Counted from the stretch's first letter, positions 32,893-41,959 are shown. The stretch: DNA of 64,000 bases from Neisseria mucosa (GCA_003028315.1 CP028150.1:496001-560000), one strand, 5' to 3'. Notes: generated by a model from the letters alone, not told the origin. Made by a program: numbers and translations.

Positions 32893-34257
32893 TTAGAACA
32901 GGTTGCTGACAAAAATCAGCAAAATCACTAACGGTACAAGGTATTTCACATAAGCAAACCAAATATTGACCGTCGTATGGTTGCCTTTATAAAGCAATTC
33001 GTCCTTCGCTTCGTCCTTCATCACAAAACCGACAAACAACGCGGAGCCGAGCGCCGTCAGCATAAACAAGATATTGCCGCTGATATAGTCAAAGGCATCA
33101 AAAATATTTTTGCCGAACACGGAAACATCTTTCCACGGGCCATAGCTCAGAATGGACGGGATGTTGCCGAAGATGAAGATAGCAGCCAATACAATCGTAA
33201 TCGCGGCAGTACGGCGGATTTTGGTTTTTTCCTGAATCGTCGTAATCAACACTTCATAAATGGTCAGCGAAGTCGTCAGCGCGGCAATCAGGAGCAGCGA
33301 GAAGAAAATCACGGCGAACACAGGTCCTGCCCACATATTCGAGAATACAATCGGCAAACTTTGGAATACCAAAGTCGGACCGGAATTGGGCGCGACGCCG
33401 AAGCTGAAGAGCGACGGGAAAATCATAAAGCCCGCCAGTACGGCGATGATGGTATTGGTAATTGCGGTAATGACTGCGGTTTGCACCAGATTTTCGTTTT
33501 TATCCAGATAGCTGGACAAGGTAATCATTACGCCGAAACCCAAGCTCAAAGCGAAGAATACTTGCCCCAAAACGAAGACGAAAAGTTCTGCAGTAATCTT
33601 GCTGAAGTCAGGCTTCAGATAGAAAGTAATCCCTTCCATCGCGCCCGGCAAGGTAACGTTGCGCACGACCATGGCAATCAGGAATAGAAACAGCAGCGGC
33701 ATCAGGTATTTCGCCGCTTTTTCAATGCCGCCGATGACGCCTTTGACCAAAATCCATTGGTTCACAACGACAAACAAGAAAGTGTAGAACGCAATTTCCC
33801 AGGGGCTGTTTTCGATGTGTTCGGTAAAGAAGCTTTTCGTTAGTTCGCCGCTGACAGGGCTGGAAATATTCAGGTTTCCGCTAATAATATTAATGATATA
33901 GCTGATCACCCAGCCGCCGAGCACCATGTAATACGCCATGATGCCGAACGAGCCGAGCAAGCCCATCCAGCCGACCAGTTTCCAAATTTTAGCGACGGGT
34001 TTGCCGTTCATCGAGCCGCCGAACGCATCCAGCGCGTTCACACCTTTGCGCCGTCCGATGACGTTTTCCACCAAAATCATCGGAATACCGATAACAAACA
34101 TGGCGATACAGAATAAAAACACATACGCGCCGCCGCCGTTTTCACCGACCAAATACGGGAAACGCCACGTCGCGCCGAAACCGACAGTCGCGCCGGCAAC
34201 GGTAAGGATATAAGCCAAACGGTTGGACCAAGTTTGACGGGGTTGGTTGGAAGACAT
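32893..34257 (-). CDS. Neurotransmitter:sodium symporter (SNF family) transporter
   Basis: A 454-residue inner-membrane Na+-coupled amino-acid transporter of the LeuT/SNF family with about 11-12 helices. The signature first helix is visible (AYILTVAGATVGFGATWRFP, then NGGGAYVFLF), with the sodium- and substrate-binding backbone break, and later FFALSLGFGVMITLSSYL for helix 6. The ATG at 34257 is chosen: the longer frame from 34458 runs through an uptake sequence. Likely substrate is a hydrophobic or aromatic amino acid, but bacterial members vary. Stand-alone gene. Confidence 0.88.
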   Translation of the reverse strand: MSSNQPRQTWSNRLAYILTVAGATVGFGATWRFPYLVGENGGGAYVFLFCIAMFVIGIPMILVENVIGRRKGVNALDAFGGSMNGKPVAKIWKLVGWMGLLGSFGIMAYYMVLGGWVISYIINIISGNLNISSPVSGELTKSFFTEHIENSPWEIAFYTFLFVVVNQWILVKGVIGGIEKAAKYLMPLLFLFLIAMVVRNVTLPGAMEGITFYLKPDFSKITAELFVFVLGQVFFALSLGFGVMITLSSYLDKNENLVQTAVITAITNTIIAVLAGFMIFPSLFSFGVAPNSGPTLVFQSLPIVFSNMWAGPVFAVIFFSLLLIAALTTSLTIYEVLITTIQEKTKIRRTAAITIVLAAIFIFGNIPSILSYGPWKDVSVFGKNIFDAFDYISGNILFMLTALGSALFVGFVMKDEAKDELLYKGNHTTVNIWFAYVKYLVPLVILLIFVSNLF

Positions 34258-34500
34258 AAAACACCATCTGCCTTGTTGGGAAAACTTGAAATTATACGCG
34301 AACGGATTAACGGTTCTTAACTGAATATCAAAAAGCATTATAGTGAAAACATCTGGGAATTTTGCATTTTTTAGGGGAAAGCCATAAAGACAAAGGTCGT
34401 CTGAAAACAAAACAGGGGATATAGCTGGATATACTAGGAAACCATTGTCATTTCCCACCCTATTAAAATGTCAGGATTCAGACTTAAAACCACGATATGA

Positions 34501-34538
34501 AAAAACCTGCTTTGATCATGCAATCAAAGCAGGTTTTT
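34501..34538. terminator. Strong rho-independent terminator after tRNA-Pro
   Basis: A perfect 16-bp stem AAAAACCTGCTTTGAT / ATCAAAGCAGGTTTTT with a 6-base loop. It lies directly downstream of the minus-strand tRNA and can also stop plus-strand transcripts. It contains no uptake sequence. Confidence 0.9.
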
Positions 34539-34543
34539 ATATT

Positions 34544-34620
<77 letters not shown>

Positions 34621-34889
34621 AATAAGCAGGCATTATAGAGGAATTTTCGGCAGGATGCACGGATTTTGTCGGAGAAACTGTCGGGATTCGGATAAATATT
34701 TGGATAATAAACATCTTATCGATATATCTATCGGCTTGGGTTTGAAAAGGTGGGAAATACTTACCGTTTTTCACATTTTCCTTGCTTGAAAGCAGGGATT
34801 TTATCTTTATGTTAGTATCCGCTATGGCTTCGAATATAAATACGGATTGGTCAGAATCGCTTCGGCTTAGAGATTAAGGAACAGTAATT

Positions 34890-35363
34890 ATGCAATTTTT
34901 CGGTATCGGTTTTTTAGTTTTGATTTTTTTGGAAATCATGTCGATTGTCTGGGTTGCCGACTGGCTTGGCGGCAGCGTGGCGTTGCTGCTGATGGTCGTC
35001 AGTTTCGTATCCGGCGTATTTATGCTGCGCAATACGGGGCTGTCCGGCATTTTACTGGCAGGAGCGACGATACGGAGCGGAGGAAAGGTTTCGCTTTATC
35101 AGATGCTATGGCCGATACGCTATGCTGTGGCAGCGGTGTGCCTGATGAGTCCGGGCTTTATTTCGACGGGATTGGCATTATTGCTGTTGTTGCCGTTTAA
35201 AGGTCGCCCGGTTGTGCAAGCGGAGACGGATGGGAATATATTTGGGCAGCGGCCGTTTTCAACTAAAGCACAAGATGATGATGTGATTGAAGGCGAATAT
35301 ACGGTAACGGGTAAAGATTCGGATACGAAGCATCAGGCTTACATCGAACATAAAAAAGATTGA
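34890..35363 (+). CDS. fxsA: FxsA-family membrane protein
   Basis: A 157-residue cytoplasmic-membrane protein with 3-4 hydrophobic segments (residues 3-23, 27-45, 77-105) and the conserved FxsA features GxxxALLLMVVSFVSGVFML and PGFISTGLALLLLLP. The tail after about residue 108 is hydrophilic and acidic (DDDVIEGEYTV), as in the family. E. coli FxsA relieves F-plasmid exclusion of phage T7; its normal role is unclear. It stands alone after tRNA-Pro on the other strand. Confidence 0.85.
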   Translation: MQFFGIGFLVLIFLEIMSIVWVADWLGGSVALLLMVVSFVSGVFMLRNTGLSGILLAGATIRSGGKVSLYQMLWPIRYAVAAVCLMSPGFISTGLALLLLLPFKGRPVVQAETDGNIFGQRPFSTKAQDDDVIEGEYTVTGKDSDTKHQAYIEHKKD

Positions 35364-35401
35364 GATATGGAATCTGTCAGCCGGAATGGTTGGCTTGAAA
35401 T

Positions 35402-35438
35402 AAAAAGGTCGTCTGAAAATATTTTCAGACGACCTTTT
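35402..35438. terminator. DUS inverted-pair hairpin
   Basis: AAAAAGGTCGTCTGAAAAT and its complement between the convergent fxsA and lipoprotein genes. Confidence 0.78.
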
Positions 35439-35453
35439 GTAATTGTTGCCGAA

Positions 35454-36014
35454 TTAACGGCGACGACCGAATCCGCGACCCATCGGGCGGCGGTAGTTGG
35501 AAGGTTGTTGGGTGGTTTGACGGTAGCGGGGTTGTTGTTGAGCCTGCTGCGCGGGGATGCTGCGGGTATTCAGTTGCTGGCTGGTACGGCCGTTGGGACG
35601 GGCCGATTGGTAGTAATGGGTACGGGCGCGCTGTGCAATCGGGCTGTTTTGATTGTTCGCACGGGTGAATTTGTTTGCCAGTGCGTTACCGATAAATGCG
35701 CCTGCGGCTGTACCGATTAGGCTTTGAAGCAGCCAGCTTCCTGTGGATTGGTCGTAAATATATTGTTGTCCGTCTTTGCCGGTAACGGGTTGGCCGTTGT
35801 TGCCGTTAGCTTGCGCTTCGACAGGGATGGTGTCTTGTACGGCTTCGGGAGTGAGTTGGTAAACGGTATTGTCCTGCTGGCCGTTTTGCTGTGCCAATTG
35901 TTGTTGCAGGGCTTCGATTTGTTTTTGCTGCTGTTCAAGCTGTGCTTGCGTATTGTCTTTGCAGGCGGCAAGGGCGAAAGCGGAGAGCGCGGCTAAGGCG
36001 ATAATTTTTTTCAT
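35454..36014 (-). CDS. Lipoprotein with coiled coil and glycine-zipper-like segment
   Basis: A 186-residue predicted lipoprotein. The signal peptide ends FALAAC, with C18 lipidated. A Gln-rich coiled coil follows (QLEQQQKQIEALQQQLAQQ), then a short Gly/Ala segment (LIGTAAGAFIGNALANKF) of glycine-zipper type, then an Arg/Gln-rich tail ending GRGFGRRR. The basic tail could bind anionic polymers such as peptidoglycan or LOS phosphates, by inference. Not recognised as a named gene. Confidence 0.75.
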   Translation of the reverse strand: MKKIIALAALSAFALAACKDNTQAQLEQQQKQIEALQQQLAQQNGQQDNTVYQLTPEAVQDTIPVEAQANGNNGQPVTGKDGQQYIYDQSTGSWLLQSLIGTAAGAFIGNALANKFTRANNQNSPIAQRARTHYYQSARPNGRTSQQLNTRSIPAQQAQQQPRYRQTTQQPSNYRRPMGRGFGRRR

Positions 36015-36141
36015 TGTTGTGTGTTTCCTTGGTCGGTTGTCATTAATGCCGTCTTATGTAAGTCGTCGGCATGGTTCTAAGCGCGTGGCCTGCCTGCCAT
36101 ATGGTGTGTTTTGGGGATTTATCAAGCAAGGTTGCTCTTTT

Positions 36142-36642
36142 TTACAATGGGAGTTTCGGTAGTTTGGCTGCAAAAGCAAGGCTGTCGGCAACAATATTTC
36201 CTTGAGGTTTCACTTCGTGTTCGGTTTCCATAATAAGCAGTTTGTCGGGGCGGCGGGCGTGCAGGCTCATGTGCATTTCCGCGGGGGAGAAGGGGAGGTG
36301 ATGGTGTTTGGCAAATGTTTGTGCGCGCTGATTGGCGGTTTTGAGCATGGGCATCAGAGTGATGTCGAGATGAAAGCGGCGAACGCCCAAAATAAGGATG
36401 CGTGCGGCGAAGAAGTCGGCTTCTTCTGTAAACACGGCGGGACTGTTGCAATTGAAGTCGTGGCGTTCGGCCGCAATCAATGTGGCGAGAGAGCGGATTT
36501 GTGGAATCAAGGCCTCGCTGATAAGGCCTGAGGTTTGGGGAATGGTGTTGTCTGAAAATGTGTTGTGGCTGTTGCCGTCAACAATCATATGGCAGCGGTG
36601 AAGGGTTTGTGGACGTCTTTGGATATTTGCAGAGAGGTTCAT
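36142..36642 (-). CDS. Hypothetical protein behind an attenuator-like leader (166 aa)
   Basis: Not recognised. A 166-residue soluble protein with no signal peptide or membrane segment and a high histidine content (HRCHMIVDGNSHNTF, AERHDFNCN, KHHHLPFSPAEMHMSLHARR). Start ATG 36642 follows AAAGGAAAA; the longer frame from 36720 runs through the terminator and is rejected. Upstream lie a promoter-like pair (36876-36905), an ORF rich in Phe/Tyr/Trp codons (36760-36837) and an intrinsic terminator (36704-36733), which together suggest control by aromatic-amino-acid supply. That regulation is the best clue to function: aromatic amino-acid synthesis, uptake or use is possible but unproven. Confidence 0.65.
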   Translation of the reverse strand: MNLSANIQRRPQTLHRCHMIVDGNSHNTFSDNTIPQTSGLISEALIPQIRSLATLIAAERHDFNCNSPAVFTEEADFFAARILILGVRRFHLDITLMPMLKTANQRAQTFAKHHHLPFSPAEMHMSLHARRPDKLLIMETEHEVKPQGNIVADSLAFAAKLPKLPL

Positions 36643-36703
36643 GGCTTTTCCTTTATTGGTATCTATTCGCATCGTGTATCGGGATTGGCGGCCATGAAGG
36701 GTA

Positions 36704-36733
36704 TAAAAAAAGCCGCTCAATCAGGGCGGCTCT
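36704..36733 (-). terminator. Intrinsic terminator inside the leader (attenuator)
   Basis: On the minus strand AGCCGC-CCTGATTGA-GCGGCT is followed directly by TTTTTTT. It sits between the promoter region and the gene starting at 36642, with no complete gene upstream of it other than the short leader ORF. Confidence 0.72.
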
Positions 36734-36759
36734 TGTTTTGCTGTTCATTTCCGTCTGTT

Positions 36760-36837
36760 TCAGACAAGCGCAAAAAAGTACCGCACATTTGTGTGGTACC
36801 AATAGAAGAAAGCGTTTGAATGCTTAGCGGTTTGCAT
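36760..36837 (-). CDS. Putative aromatic-rich leader peptide (25 aa)
   Basis: From ATG 36837 the frame encodes 25 residues, eight of them aromatic in two clusters: AFFYWYH (residues 9-15) and RYFFALV (19-25). It ends 27 nt before the terminator hairpin. Leader peptides of pheA, pheST and trp operons have this design: ribosome stalling at Phe/Tyr/Trp codons shifts the RNA fold. Against it, no clear ribosome site precedes the ATG. A second hairpin (36778-36799) followed by six Ts lies within the ORF. Confidence 0.5.
   Translation of the reverse strand: MQTAKHSNAFFYWYHTNVRYFFALV
36778..36799 (-). promoter_or_regulatory. Leader RNA hairpin followed by T6
   Basis: On the minus strand GTACCACAC-AAAT-GTGCGGTAC forms a stem with one A/C mismatch, followed by TTTTTT (36772-36777). 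It could be a pause hairpin or a first terminator within the leader ORF. Confidence 0.45.
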
Positions 36838-36875
36838 GATGGTATTTTGCTGGATATTGAATATATATGCGCTGA

Positions 36876-36905
36876 ATTCTAAATCAGAAAGTCGAATAAT
36901 TTCAA
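36876..36905 (-). promoter_or_regulatory. Putative promoter of the leader transcript
   Basis: TTGAAA (36905-36900), 18 bp, TAGAAT (36881-36876) on the minus strand, giving a start near 36869, about 30 nt before the leader ATG. Confidence 0.45.
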
Positions 36906-37052
36906 TACTTGATGGATAAATTTGATTAATAATTTTTCAACTTTTTGTAATTAATGGAATTTATTTTTAAGCTGCGTATGGAAAGGCGCATTGTATGCGG
37001 ATGTTGGGGAAAGTATCATCGCTTGGGTAGGTTTGATGCCTTATATTTTAAA

Positions 37053-37096
37053 TAGGTCGTCTGAAAACGGGCAATGCCGGTTTTCAGACGACCTTT
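37053..37096. terminator. DUS inverted-pair hairpin after amylosucrase
   Basis: AATAGGTCGTCTGAAAACGG and its complement, about 25 bp past the amylosucrase stop. It separates that gene from the attenuated gene downstream. Confidence 0.68.
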
Positions 37097-37119
37097 GCGT
37101 TTTTAAGCTGCCTCAATCA

Positions 37120-39030
37120 TCAGGCGATTTCGAGCCACATCACTTGGTAGGGGCGCAGCACCAAATCTTGATTCAATGCCACGGTTTCGCCGCTGATGAG
37201 GTCTTTGGCGCGGGCGGGCATGGCTTGCAGGGTGTGCGCGCTGATGGTTTGCGGGTGTTCGCTGAAGTTGCCGAACGCCAACAGCGCATTGTTTCGGATG
37301 TAGCCGATGATGTGTTTGTTGTTGGTGTTGAAGGTAACCAGACGGCCGCCGTTCAAGCGCGGGTTGTTTTGGCGGATGTCTATCATGTGGCGCAGGCCTT
37401 GATAGATTTGTCCTGCCGCGGTTGACGGGTCGTGGCGCTGTTCGTACAACTCGGCGTTGTAACGCGGACGGTGCGCCCAGCGGCTGTCGTCGCTCTTGTT
37501 GCTGTCGTTTGACCAGTCGTCGTCGTTGAGCGTGCCGACTTCGTCGCCGAGATAAATCAGGGGCAGGCCGCCGGTACTCAGGGCGATGCTGTACAAGAGT
37601 TTGATGCGGTCAACGGCGTGTGGGTCGTGTTGCGCCAAACCTGCCAAGGCGGCGGCAGTACCGCTGACGCGGCAGTCGCCGGTATTGGGGTTGTATTGGA
37701 AGGGGACGCCGCGCGCGAAGCTGCCGTCGAAATGGTTGACGAAGAAGCGGTTGAGGAATTGGCGGTGGTCGTAGCCGTGGATGCCGAACTGCCATGCGTC
37801 TTCGTCGGCGAACGTCCAGCCGATGTCGTCATGGCTGCGGACGTAGTTGACCCATGCGGTATGGTCGGGCAGGTTGTGGCGGTAGGAGAGGGCTTGGTGG
37901 AGCAGGTTGACTTCGCGGGTGGCGAGGGTGTTCCACAACAATGCCATTTGCAGCGGGTTGTAGCCGATTTGGCATTCGTCTTGTCCGATGTATTGGACGA
38001 CTTGGTCGGGGTGGACGATGGCTTCGGATTTGAAGAACACGGCAGGTGCGGCGATGCGCATGACGGCGTTGAACGCGCGGATTAAGGCGTGGGCTTGCGG
38101 CAGGTTTTCGCAATCCGTACCCATTTGTTTCCAAATGAAGGCGACGGCGTCCATACGCAGGATGTCGACGCCCAGATTGGCGAGGAACATCATTTCGCCT
38201 GCCATGGCGCGGAATACCCATGGATTGCTGTAATTCAAATCCCATTGGAAGGAATTGAACGTCGTCCATACCCAGCGTCCGTCTTCCAATTGGGAGAAGC
38301 CGCCCGGATGCTGGTCGGGGAAGATTTCGCGCAGGGTGCGGTCGTATTGGTCGGGCATCCAGCGGTCGGGGAAGATATAGTAGAAATTGTCGAAAAGCGG
38401 ATCGCCGGCGGCGCAGCGTTTCGCCCATTCGTGTTCGTTGGAAGTGTGATTGAAGATGAAATCGACGACGGCGGAAATGCCCGCTTCGTGCAGCGCGGCA
38501 ATGACATCGCGCAAATCGTCTATCGTACCCAAAGCCGGATTGACGTCGCGGTAGCTGCTGACCGCATAGCCGCCGTCGCTTTTGCCTTCAGGGCATTTAA
38601 ACAGGGGCATCATGTGCAGATAGGTCAGCCCCAGCTCTTGAAAATAAGGGATTTTGGCTTTCAAGCCTTTCAAATCGCCCGCGAACAAATCGACATAACA
38701 CACGCCGCCGACCTGTTTATTGGACAAAATCCAATCGGGGTCATTCTCACGCGCGGCATCGATGGCTTTCAGAGACTTATCGCGTTGGGAATAGCTTTGC
38801 CATGCTTGGGCAATCAGTTGTTCCAGCATGGGCAGGACGGCTTCGTTGTCGTTGTAAACGTTGTCCAGCTCGTGCATCAGCTTGGGGAAATGCTCGTTCA
38901 AACGCCGGTCAAACTGTTTCCAGTCTTCGGAAGCTTCGACGGTCGCACGCTGTTTGGGGCTATATTCTGCCAAGGCGCGCTCTTTGAGATGATGCAGGGT
39001 CAAATCGACCTGTTGGGTCTGGGTCAACAT
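37120..39030 (-). CDS. ams: Amylosucrase
   Basis: A 636-residue GH13 glucansucrase that builds an amylose-like alpha-1,4-glucan from sucrose with release of fructose. Catalytic residues are D294 (nucleophile, in ILRMDAVAF), E336 (acid/base, in FFKSEAIV) and D401 (VRSHDDIGW), each exactly 8 positions after D286, E328 and D393 of the N. polysaccharea enzyme. The N-terminal all-helical domain (1-90), the barrel and the C-terminal beta domain are all present, so length is standard. No signal peptide at the start used here. Characteristic of saccharolytic commensal Neisseria and absent from meningococci and gonococci. Confidence 0.95.
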   Translation of the reverse strand: MLTQTQQVDLTLHHLKERALAEYSPKQRATVEASEDWKQFDRRLNEHFPKLMHELDNVYNDNEAVLPMLEQLIAQAWQSYSQRDKSLKAIDAARENDPDWILSNKQVGGVCYVDLFAGDLKGLKAKIPYFQELGLTYLHMMPLFKCPEGKSDGGYAVSSYRDVNPALGTIDDLRDVIAALHEAGISAVVDFIFNHTSNEHEWAKRCAAGDPLFDNFYYIFPDRWMPDQYDRTLREIFPDQHPGGFSQLEDGRWVWTTFNSFQWDLNYSNPWVFRAMAGEMMFLANLGVDILRMDAVAFIWKQMGTDCENLPQAHALIRAFNAVMRIAAPAVFFKSEAIVHPDQVVQYIGQDECQIGYNPLQMALLWNTLATREVNLLHQALSYRHNLPDHTAWVNYVRSHDDIGWTFADEDAWQFGIHGYDHRQFLNRFFVNHFDGSFARGVPFQYNPNTGDCRVSGTAAALAGLAQHDPHAVDRIKLLYSIALSTGGLPLIYLGDEVGTLNDDDWSNDSNKSDDSRWAHRPRYNAELYEQRHDPSTAAGQIYQGLRHMIDIRQNNPRLNGGRLVTFNTNNKHIIGYIRNNALLAFGNFSEHPQTISAHTLQAMPARAKDLISGETVALNQDLVLRPYQVMWLEIA

Positions 39031-39430
39031 AATGTTTACTCCGAGTTGAGGTTGGATTTGTTTGGAAGCCTGATTCCGGCGGGAACATTGGCCGGAGACA
39101 GGCTTATCATACTTTAAGAAACTGCTTGTGAACAGGGTTTGGAGAGGAGTAACCGTATTGTTTTATGTGGAATTTTTTTAAACCTAGGGCGGCGGGTGTG
39201 TTTGGGGTAACTGTATATATTATTTGGAAAAAAATTTTATGTGGGGAAGGCTGTGGGGCAGGGGGATGTTTGGGACGAAGAGGGGAGGAATATCGGATAC
39301 CTGTCGGATGATTTGGTTTACAAAGGTTTATGACGAGCGCGGAAAGGCCGGATTAATACTGGAAGTAGACGGATGAAAACAATTTCCTTTGACGAAAGTC
39401 AAAAGATTGGGATGACATGAAGGGATGAAT
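39031..39430. other. Intergenic region upstream of amylosucrase
   Basis: About 400 bp between the amylosucrase start and the znuD terminator. It must contain the amylosucrase promoter on the minus strand. No ORF or repeat is supported. Confidence 0.5.
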
Positions 39431-39467
39431 AAAAAAGGTTTTCAGAGGTCGTCTGAAAACCTTTTTT
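39431..39467. terminator. Terminator built around a single DUS
   Basis: A perfect 15-bp stem AAAAAAGGTTTTCAG / CTGAAAACCTTTTTT whose 7-base loop AGGTCGT plus the stem makes one uptake sequence. Only one arm is a DUS, unlike the usual inverted pairs. It serves znuD. Confidence 0.8.
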
Positions 39468-39482
39468 CTTGTCTATCGCCCC

Positions 39483-41771
39483 TTAAAACTTAAAGTTCAC
39501 GCCGCCGGTGAAGCTGCGTCCCATTTGCGGGGTGTCGGACAGGAAGCTGCTGTGGGCGTAAACGGATTGGTTGAACAGGTTGTCGGCTTTGACGTACCAA
39601 TTCCACTCGCCGTAGCCGGTGCGGCGGCGGTAGTTTGCGCCGAGGTTGAGCATATGGTGTCCGAGCGTGCGCGTTTCGTAGCGGGCGAGTTTGTTTTGGG
39701 CGAACACGCGGTAGTAGTCGAGATGGGCATCGATGCGGTCGGTCAGCGCGGCATTCAGGTGGAAGCCGAGCCGTGCGGCGGGAACGCGCGGGGCGTTTTG
39801 GTCGGCTTGGGTGATGTAGGGACGGTTGCCGTAGGCGTCTTCCCTGCCGGGCAGCGACGGGAGGTTTTTCAGACGACCTCTGACGTAGTCGCCGGAAAGT
39901 CCGATGCGGTAGCGCGGTGTGGGCTTGAAGTAGATTTCGCCTTCCGCGCCGTAGAAGTCGGCGCCGGATTGGTTGTAGCGCACGAGCTTCATTTCGCTGT
40001 CGTCTTCGATGGATTTGGGGCCGCGTCCGTCGTTGAGGGTTTGGGCGTAGATGTAGTTGCCGAAGCGGTTGCGGTAGAGTGCCAGATTGTATTGCCAGCG
40101 GTCGCCTTCATAGCCCAGCGCGAGTTCGATGTTGTTGGAACGCTCTTTGTTCAGGTGTTTGTTGCCGACTTCAAAGGTATTGGTGGCAACGTGTTTGCCG
40201 TGTGCGTACAGCTCTTGCGTTGACGGCAGACGTTCCTGATGGGAAGCGGTCAGGCTAAGTTTGTGGTATGGCGAGAAATACCAGTTGCCGGAAAGCGCGA
40301 ACGAGCGGGCGGTTTGGCGGTGCGCACCGAGATCGGGCAAGGGTTGGTTGTAGTAGTTTTCCCGATCAATTAAGGCTTTGTCGTACTGGATGGCGGCTTT
40401 TTGTTTTTCCACGCGCACGCCGCCCTCAAGCGAGAAGTTGTCCCAATTTGCCTGTTCTACGCCGAAAAAGCTGTAATGATGCACATCGTTGTCGATCAGC
40501 ATCGGCTGTTGGACGGTTTCGGGAATGGCGGAAAGCGCGCTGGATTTTTGGGTGAGGTATTGCACGCCCCAACTGCCTTTCAGACGACCTATGGGCAGGT
40601 GGCGCAATTCGATGCGGGCATTTTGCGTTTTGTTTTTAAAGAAGTTTTCCACCGCATCGCCCGCTTTTTCGTCGTGGTGGTAGTCGTTGCGGTTCAGGTG
40701 CACGCGCAGGGCTTCGAAACCGGGGAGCGGCTGCTTCCATTCGGCGCGGATTTCGTAGCGTTTGTTGCGCAGGTCTATCCACGGTCTGCCGCTGTGGGTA
40801 TGCGCGTGTGCATTATCGTCGTCGTGGAAGCCGCAGCTCAAGCCCGGATTGTCGTAATCGACGTCTTCTTCGGTCAACAGGTGCGGATAAAGCTGCAAAT
40901 AGCGTTTGTTAATCAAACTTTTCTGCCAGATGATGTCGGCGTGGCAGTCGTCGTAGAGGTGGCTGTGCGCAGGCAGGCCGTAGCGGTCGCGACGGTCGCT
41001 GTACGCCGCGCCGATAAAGCCTTTCTCGCCCACCCAAGACAGCCCGATGCTGCCCGTTTGCGAATCGGCATGGCTGTCGGGCAAGCGTTTCAGACGACCC
41101 TCTTCTTTGCGGTAACGCGGTACGGCGTAGTCGCCCGATTTGCGGTACAGCCCTTCCGTGTGCAACACGAAGTTTTTACCCAGTCCGACATTGATGCCGC
41201 CGGACGTGAGTTTTTCCAAATTGCCACTGCCCAAACGCAGCCCCAGTTCGCCCGATACGCCGTTTTCAGGCATTTTTTCGGGGATTTTTCCGTCGGCAAC
41301 ATCCACCAAGCCCGCCACATTGCCCGAGCTGTACAACAGCGTTACCGGCCCGCGCAGGATTTCAACCTGTTGCGACAAGGCGGTGTCCACCATCAGGGCA
41401 TGGTCGGGCGAAAAATCCGCCATGTCGCCCGTTTCACCGTGATGGTTCAACACTTTAATCCGTCTGCCCGTCTGCCCGCGTATCACAGGCGCGGATGCGC
41501 CGCCGCCATATTGCGAAGCATGGACGCCCGGCACGCCGTTGAGCGCGTCGCCGAGATTGACGGCTTTTTGCCGCAAAGTATCGCCGGCAATGATTTTGTC
41601 GGAGGCGGTTGAACTGTGCAGCAGCCCCGAAGTGGCGCGCGGATGGCTTTTACCGACGACGTTGACCGTTTCCAAGTCCACCGTCTGCTCGGTTTCATGC
41701 GCTTGAGAAAGAATAGGGGTGCTGATTAAAAGAATAGATAAAACAATGGGTTTGAGTGTGTTTTGTGTCAT
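39483..41771 (-). CDS. znuD: Zinc TonB-dependent outer-membrane receptor ZnuD
   Basis: A 762-residue outer-membrane beta-barrel taking up zinc (and possibly heme) with TonB energy. The signal peptide ends near residue 24 (LSQA). A TonB-box-like segment (DLETVNVVG) and plug domain (GVPGVHASQYGGG, PVIRGQTGRRIKVLNH, VEILRGPVTLLYSSG) follow, then the barrel ending in the aromatic residue of GGVNFKF. The metal-capturing loop is present: C276 in DDCHAD, C313 in LSCGFH, and the His-rich DDDNAHAHTHSG at 317-328. Three internal uptake sequences encode GRLK. A Zur box lies 29 bp upstream, so expression should rise when zinc is scarce. Confidence 0.95.
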   Translation of the reverse strand: MTQNTLKPIVLSILLISTPILSQAHETEQTVDLETVNVVGKSHPRATSGLLHSSTASDKIIAGDTLRQKAVNLGDALNGVPGVHASQYGGGASAPVIRGQTGRRIKVLNHHGETGDMADFSPDHALMVDTALSQQVEILRGPVTLLYSSGNVAGLVDVADGKIPEKMPENGVSGELGLRLGSGNLEKLTSGGINVGLGKNFVLHTEGLYRKSGDYAVPRYRKEEGRLKRLPDSHADSQTGSIGLSWVGEKGFIGAAYSDRRDRYGLPAHSHLYDDCHADIIWQKSLINKRYLQLYPHLLTEEDVDYDNPGLSCGFHDDDNAHAHTHSGRPWIDLRNKRYEIRAEWKQPLPGFEALRVHLNRNDYHHDEKAGDAVENFFKNKTQNARIELRHLPIGRLKGSWGVQYLTQKSSALSAIPETVQQPMLIDNDVHHYSFFGVEQANWDNFSLEGGVRVEKQKAAIQYDKALIDRENYYNQPLPDLGAHRQTARSFALSGNWYFSPYHKLSLTASHQERLPSTQELYAHGKHVATNTFEVGNKHLNKERSNNIELALGYEGDRWQYNLALYRNRFGNYIYAQTLNDGRGPKSIEDDSEMKLVRYNQSGADFYGAEGEIYFKPTPRYRIGLSGDYVRGRLKNLPSLPGREDAYGNRPYITQADQNAPRVPAARLGFHLNAALTDRIDAHLDYYRVFAQNKLARYETRTLGHHMLNLGANYRRRTGYGEWNWYVKADNLFNQSVYAHSSFLSDTPQMGRSFTGGVNFKF

Positions 41772-41799
41772 TTTAGTTTTTCATCATATTTCGAAAGTT

Positions 41800-41814
41800 T
41801 GTTATTATATAACA
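41800..41814 (-). promoter_or_regulatory. Zur box of znuD
   Basis: TGTTATTATATAACA fits the neisserial Zur consensus TGTTATDNHATAACA at every position and is placed 29 bp before the znuD ATG. Confidence 0.88.
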
Positions 41815-41959
41815 TTTCAGCATTAATATAACAAGAATTTAAGAAGCAAATCGCATTTGATGCCGCAAAACAGCCAAGCCAAAGCCCATACAAACAGCGC
41901 AAAACCAAAAACAATAAAGAGGCAGTGTTAAACAGCGACCATAACAATAATCCGTTTTC

